Shown here: positions 46,987 through 50,293 of the stretch, piece by piece
Layout: each line of letters opens with the position of its first letter
Numbering within the stretch: the first letter of the stretch is position 1
From: Solirubrobacterales bacterium
GTDB lineage: Bacteria > Actinomycetota > Thermoleophilia > Solirubrobacterales > 70-9
NCBI GenBank assembly: GCA_020438425.1
Contig: JAGQUQ010000009.1
Span: forward strand, 1 to 50,293
Direction of reading: 5' to 3'
Length of the DNA: 50,293 nucleotides
The notes under the pieces: model-generated
Seen by the model: only the letters and a program-made list of their open reading frames with translations
Told to the model about the DNA's origin: nothing
Database searches by the model: none
Made by a program: the position numbers and the translations under genes

Positions 46987-49304
46987 GCGAGCGGGCCCCG
47001 AAGGAGGATTTCAATGACCTCGGCCTGAAGGTCGGACCTCCCAAGAAGGTCGCGGCCGGCCTGCCCTCGATCGGCTTTGCGATGGGGCCGATGCTCCGGA
47101 ACGCCGGACCGCGCAAGACCTTCCGCGCCTCCTTCTCGATGAATCACGAGCGCGGATTCGACTGCCCGAGTTGCGCCTGGATCAGCGAAGACAAGCCTCC
47201 GGCAATCGACTTCTGCGAGAACGGCATGAAGTCACTCAACTCGGAGCTCAGCCCGGTCACCGTACCCAGCGAATTCTGGGCGGAGAACCCGCTTTCAAGC
47301 ATGCTCGACAAGTCGGAGTACTGGCTGGGCAGGCAGGGGAGGATCACTGAACCGGTCTATCGGCCAAAGGGGTCCGATCACTACGAAGTGATCGACTGGG
47401 ACCGTGCCCTGGACCTGGTGGCCGGACGCCTGCGTTCGCTCGACTCGCCCGACGACGCGGTGTTCTACACCAGCGGCCGGATCATGAACGAGCCGGCCTT
47501 TCTCTACGGGGTGTTGGCCCGCGAGTACGGAACGAACAATCTGCCCGACTGCTCGAACATGTGTCACGAGGCCACCGGTACCGGCATGAGGTACTCGGTT
47601 GGCGTCGGCAAGTCGACGATCACCTACTCGGACTTTGACCAGGCCGACCTGATCATCGTCATGGGCCAGAACCCGGGCACCAACCACCCGCGGATGCTCA
47701 ATGCTCTCGAAGGAGCAAAGCAAAACGGGGCCGCGGTCGTCGGCGTCAACCCGCTGCCCGAGGCGGCCCTGCTCCGCTACCGAAACCCCCAGACACCGCG
47801 CGGGCTCGCCGGCCGGGGAACGGTGATCTCGGATCAGTTCGTCCACATCCGGGTCGGCGGCGACCAGCATCTGCTGAGGGCGATCGGCAAGCGGGTTCTC
47901 CTGGCCGAGCAGGCCGACCCGGGCAAGGTGATCGACCACGAGTTCATCGAGAGCTACTGCGAAGGGTTCGATGCCTACCGCGAGGCGGCTCTCGCCCTCG
48001 ATGACGAGGAGGTTCTCGCCGCAACCGGTCTCGAGGCGTCCGAGATCGACGAGCTGGCCCGCCGCTACATCGATTCCGAGGGGACGATCATCACCTGGGC
48101 TCTCGGGCTGACCCAGCAGACGACCGCGGTCGAGACGATCACCGAGATCATGAACCTGCTCTTCCTGAAGGGGAATATCGGCAGGCACGGTGCCGGCGCT
48201 TCACCGATCCGCGGGCACAGCAACGTCCAGGGCGACCGGACGATGGGCATCTGGGAACAGATGGGGGACTGGTTCCTCGACGCACTCCGGAAGGAGTTCG
48301 GGTTCGAACCGCCCCGCGAGCACGGGTACGACACGGTCCGGGCGATCGACGCGATGGAGCGGGGCGAGGTGGACTTCTTCATGAGCATGGCCGGCAACTT
48401 CGTCGCCGCGGTTTCCGATTCGAGCCGGGCCGAGGAAGGCATGAGGCGGACCGGGATGACCGTCCACGTTTCGACCAAGCTGAACCGCTCCCATGTCGTC
48501 TGTGGCGAAGAGTCACTGATCCTGCCGGTACTCGGCCGCTCCGAGCGGGACGTTCAGGAATCCGGATCACAGCGGGTGACTGCCGAAGATTCGGTCTGCC
48601 GGATCACCGCCAGCGAGGGCAACATGGCCCCGGTCGCCGACGGGCTGATCTCGGACGTCTCGGTGATCACCCGGCTGGCCCGTCGTACCTTGCCCGACTC
48701 AGCGGTCGACTGGGAGGGATTCGAGCGAGACTACGACCGGATCCGGGACTCGATCGCCCGCGTGATCCCGGGTTTCGAGGGCTTCAATCGCAAACTTGAC
48801 GAGCACGGAACCTTCGTGCTGCCTCATCCGCCGCGTGATGCCCGCATCTTTCCGACCGGGACGGGCAAGGCCCGCTTCGCCACGGAACCGGTGCCGCTGC
48901 TCCAGGTGCCGGCGGGTCGCCTCATTCTCAACACCGTCCGTGCCCACGACCAGCACAACACGGCGATCCTCGGCCTCAACGACCGGTACCGCGGGATTCG
49001 GCGGGGACGGTTCGTCATCTTCATGAATCCCGAAGACCTGGCGCAAATGGATCTCGAGGACGGACAGACCGTGGACGTTTTCGCCGAGCGGCCCGGGGAG
49101 GAAGACCGGGTTCTTCGTGGATACCGCGCGGTCGCCTACCCGACCAAGCGGGGCTGCGCCGCGATGTACTTCCCGGAAGCAAACGAACTGGTTCATCGCA
49201 GTGCGGTAGACGCCCGGAGCAACTGCCCGGCCTACAAGGACGTGATCATCCGTCTTGAGCCCGGTCGCGACAGGGTGTCCGGTGGCCGCCCGCTTGCCCG
49301 GTAG
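46983..49304 (+). CDS. FdhF/YdeP-family molybdopterin oxidoreductase
   Basis: A 773-residue bis(MGD) oxidoreductase of the formate dehydrogenase-like YdeP family. A three-Cys N-terminal set is visible (Cys61, Cys64, Cys78; FDCPSCAW...FCENG), followed by WDRALDLVAGRLR, FYTSGRIMNEPAFLYGVLAREYGTNNLPDCSNMCHEATG, MGQNPGTNHPRML and GNIGRHGAGASPIRGHSNVQGDRTMG. The C-terminal domain has HDQHNTAILGLNDRYRGI. The substrate is unknown; E. coli YdeP is linked to acid resistance. GTG at 46983 overlaps fdhD; frame upstream of it is fdhD sequence read out of frame. No electron-transfer subunit follows. Confidence 0.92.
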   Translation: MSERAPKEDFNDLGLKVGPPKKVAAGLPSIGFAMGPMLRNAGPRKTFRASFSMNHERGFDCPSCAWISEDKPPAIDFCENGMKSLNSELSPVTVPSEFWAENPLSSMLDKSEYWLGRQGRITEPVYRPKGSDHYEVIDWDRALDLVAGRLRSLDSPDDAVFYTSGRIMNEPAFLYGVLAREYGTNNLPDCSNMCHEATGTGMRYSVGVGKSTITYSDFDQADLIIVMGQNPGTNHPRMLNALEGAKQNGAAVVGVNPLPEAALLRYRNPQTPRGLAGRGTVISDQFVHIRVGGDQHLLRAIGKRVLLAEQADPGKVIDHEFIESYCEGFDAYREAALALDDEEVLAATGLEASEIDELARRYIDSEGTIITWALGLTQQTTAVETITEIMNLLFLKGNIGRHGAGASPIRGHSNVQGDRTMGIWEQMGDWFLDALRKEFGFEPPREHGYDTVRAIDAMERGEVDFFMSMAGNFVAAVSDSSRAEEGMRRTGMTVHVSTKLNRSHVVCGEESLILPVLGRSERDVQESGSQRVTAEDSVCRITASEGNMAPVADGLISDVSVITRLARRTLPDSAVDWEGFERDYDRIRDSIARVIPGFEGFNRKLDEHGTFVLPHPPRDARIFPTGTGKARFATEPVPLLQVPAGRLILNTVRAHDQHNTAILGLNDRYRGIRRGRFVIFMNPEDLAQMDLEDGQTVDVFAERPGEEDRVLRGYRAVAYPTKRGCAAMYFPEANELVHRSAVDARSNCPAYKDVIIRLEPGRDRVSGGRPLAR

Positions 49305-49345
49305 CCGGTAAGAACCGCATCCTCAGACAAATTGGGAATATTACG

Positions 49346-49388
49346 CCGCATTAGCGTGGAAAAGATCCGTATTTTCCCGTGAATGCGG
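49346..49388. promoter_or_regulatory. Interrupted dyad, probable operator of the mod regulator
   Basis: CCGCATT (49346-49352) with AATGCGG (49382-49388), and inside them GGAAAA (49358-49363) with TTTTCC (49372-49377) around eight bases. The inner right arm is 17 bases upstream of the -10 at 49395, so the dyad covers the -35 region. Binding there should repress the gene at 49407, and possibly modA. Confidence 0.5.
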
Positions 49389-49394
49389 TAGTGA

Positions 49395-49400
49395 TATGTT
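49395..49400 (+). promoter_or_regulatory. Leaderless -10 element of HTH-Mop regulator gene
   Basis: TATGTT is exactly six bases before the ATG at 49407. Confidence 0.5.
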
Positions 49401-49406
49401 GGCCCC

Positions 49407-49802
49407 ATGTCCACCACAGACTTTCGGGTCGCCGAGGCGGCCACCCTGCTCGGGGTCAGCGATGACACCGTCCGCCGCTGGGCGGCCGACGGTCGGCTGA
49501 CCCTCAAGGAGGGCGAAGGCGGAACCAAAACGATTGATGGCCGCGAGCTGGCCCGGGTCGCATCGGAGGCCCTGGTCGAAACCGAAGGCGGCGCCACCTA
49601 CTCGGTTCGAAACCGGATGCGCGGCATCGTCACCGCGGTGAAAACCGACGGCGTGATGGCCCAGGTCGACATTCAGGCCGGCCCGTTCCGGCTGGTGTCC
49701 CTGATCAGTTCCGAGGCGGTGGAGCAGCTCGGGATCGAGGTCGGAAAGGCTGTCATCGCCACAGCCAAGGCAACCAACGTAGGAGTCGAAATTGCGCACT
49801 AG
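49407..49802 (+). CDS. HTH + Mop (TOBE) molybdate-responsive regulator
   Basis: A 131-residue two-domain protein. Residues about 4-55 form a MerR/excisionase-type helix-turn-helix (FRVAEAATLLGVSDDTVRRWAADGRL, then TIDGRELARV). Residues about 63-130 form a Mop/TOBE domain (SVRNRMRGIVTAVKTDGVMAQVDIQ...LVSLISSEAVEQLGIEVGKAV), which binds molybdate or tungstate. It is a functional analogue of ModE with a different DNA-binding domain. The stop overlaps modA by 11 bases, so it probably regulates its own operon through the dyad upstream. Confidence 0.9.
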   Translation: MSTTDFRVAEAATLLGVSDDTVRRWAADGRLTLKEGEGGTKTIDGRELARVASEALVETEGGATYSVRNRMRGIVTAVKTDGVMAQVDIQAGPFRLVSLISSEAVEQLGIEVGKAVIATAKATNVGVEIAH

Positions 49803-50293
49803 CATCACCGGAGTCCGTCTGGCGTCCTGCTTTGCGGCCCTGGCCCTGTCGGTCGGTCTGCTCGCCTGCGGCTCGGATGACTCCAATTCGGAAGGGGACG
49901 GCGATCTGACCGTGTTCGCGGCGGCTTCGCTGACCGAGGCTTTCACCGAGCTCGGCAAGCAGTACGAAACCGGGCACGACGGCGCGACCGTCAAGTTCAA
50001 TTTCGCTTCCAGCTCGGATCTCGCCGCACAGATCGACCAGGGCGCCCCGGCTGATGTCTTCGCCTCTGCCGACGAGCCGAACATGGACAAGGTTGTGGAT
50101 TCGGGCATGGCTGACGGCGAGCCGCAGGCCTTCGCCGGCAACGTGCTCGAGATCGCGGTGCCAAAGGGCAATCCCGGCAAAGTCGAGAGCCTGAGCGACT
50201 TTTCCGACGGCGGCCTGAAGCTCGCAATCTGCGATCTCGAGGCCCCTTGCGGCAACGCCGCTGCACAGGTCTTCGAGAAGGCCGGGGTGGACG
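49792..50293 (+). CDS. modA: Molybdate ABC transporter binding lipoprotein ModA, 5' part
   Basis: First 167 codons of a molybdate-binding lipoprotein; the rest lies outside the window. Lipoprotein signal with LSVGLLAC (Cys26). Mature signature LTVFAAASLTEAF and FASSSDLAAQIDQGAPADVFASAD are classic ModA oxyanion-binding segments, followed by NVLEIAVPKGNPG. The start is TTG at 49792, with AGGAG six to seven bases upstream, overlapping the regulator gene by 11 bases. modB and modC presumably follow. Confidence 0.92.
   Translation, partial: MRTSITGVRLASCFAALALSVGLLACGSDDSNSEGDGDLTVFAAASLTEAFTELGKQYETGHDGATVKFNFASSSDLAAQIDQGAPADVFASADEPNMDKVVDSGMADGEPQAFAGNVLEIAVPKGNPGKVESLSDFSDGGLKLAICDLEAPCGNAAAQVFEKAGVD

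Noticed and set aside
49341..50255. A 304-codon minus-strand frame across the regulator and modA
   Set aside because: Antisense of two well-identified genes; its composition is low-complexity Ser/Arg/Pro and it has no recognisable motif.

Overview
The window is high-GC, densely packed bacterial DNA of actinobacterial character. Supporting signs are a MarP-type periplasmic protease, a WS/DGAT acyltransferase, a two-subunit AddAB/AdnAB-type helicase-nuclease, and many genes with a -10-like hexamer exactly six bases before the start codon and no ribosome-binding site, which is the layout of leaderless mRNAs. Gene content fits a deep-branching soil lineage such as Thermoleophilia/Solirubrobacterales, but that placement is inference. 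I see no rRNA, tRNA, CRISPR array, insertion sequence or phage gene.

Layout. 1-5.4 kb: 5' end of a ParA-type ATPase, an SRPBCC protein, a lipoprotein, a small membrane protein, a class B penicillin-binding protein, a MarP-like protease and an HxlR regulator. 5.4-9.2 kb (minus): sulfate ABC transporter sbp-cysT-cysW-cysA. 9.4-17.8 kb: xseA-xseB, then a convergent addB/addA-like pair. 17.9-20.6 kb: an unknown protein, a 549-base intergenic region full of repeats and a strong hairpin, and a GlxA-type regulator with a DJ-1/PfpI enzyme. 20.8-28.8 kb: a complete respiratory nitrate reductase operon narGHJI plus a NarK transporter, every junction overlapping. 28.8-37.7 kb: HAD hydrolase, unknown protein, FxsA, DUF59 Fe-S assembly factor, WS/DGAT, ispH, a thioredoxin-fold protein without the redox cysteines, a CADD-like di-iron protein, a polytopic membrane protein and a CbiX-type chelatase. 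37.8-41.2 kb (minus): secreted M19-like metallohydrolase, TetR regulator, MBL-fold hydrolase. 41.3-50.3 kb: molybdenum cofactor block, mog-moaE-moaA (+), moaD-DUF6457-mobA-moaC-moeA (-), fdhD and an FdhF/YdeP-type oxidoreductase (+), then an HTH-Mop regulator and the start of modA.

Functional theme. The second half makes and uses molybdenum enzymes: molybdate uptake (modA), cofactor assembly (moa/mog/moe/mob), sulfuration (fdhD) and two users (NarGHI and the FdhF/YdeP protein).

Regulatory sites readable in the DNA include a near-palindrome exactly inside the 17-bp spacer of the MBL promoter next to a tetR gene, an IdeR/DtxR-like box before cbiX, a 43-bp interrupted dyad before the HTH-Mop gene, tandem 21-bp repeats before glxA and a possible 17-codon leader peptide overlapping narG. 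Two genes (35199 and 44344) appear to start at CTG inside a CTGA stop-start overlap. I found no gene cluster that I can honestly call a wholly new system. The most novel-looking parts are the CADD-like/membrane-protein pair beside a redox-dead thioredoxin-fold gene, and these regulatory designs.
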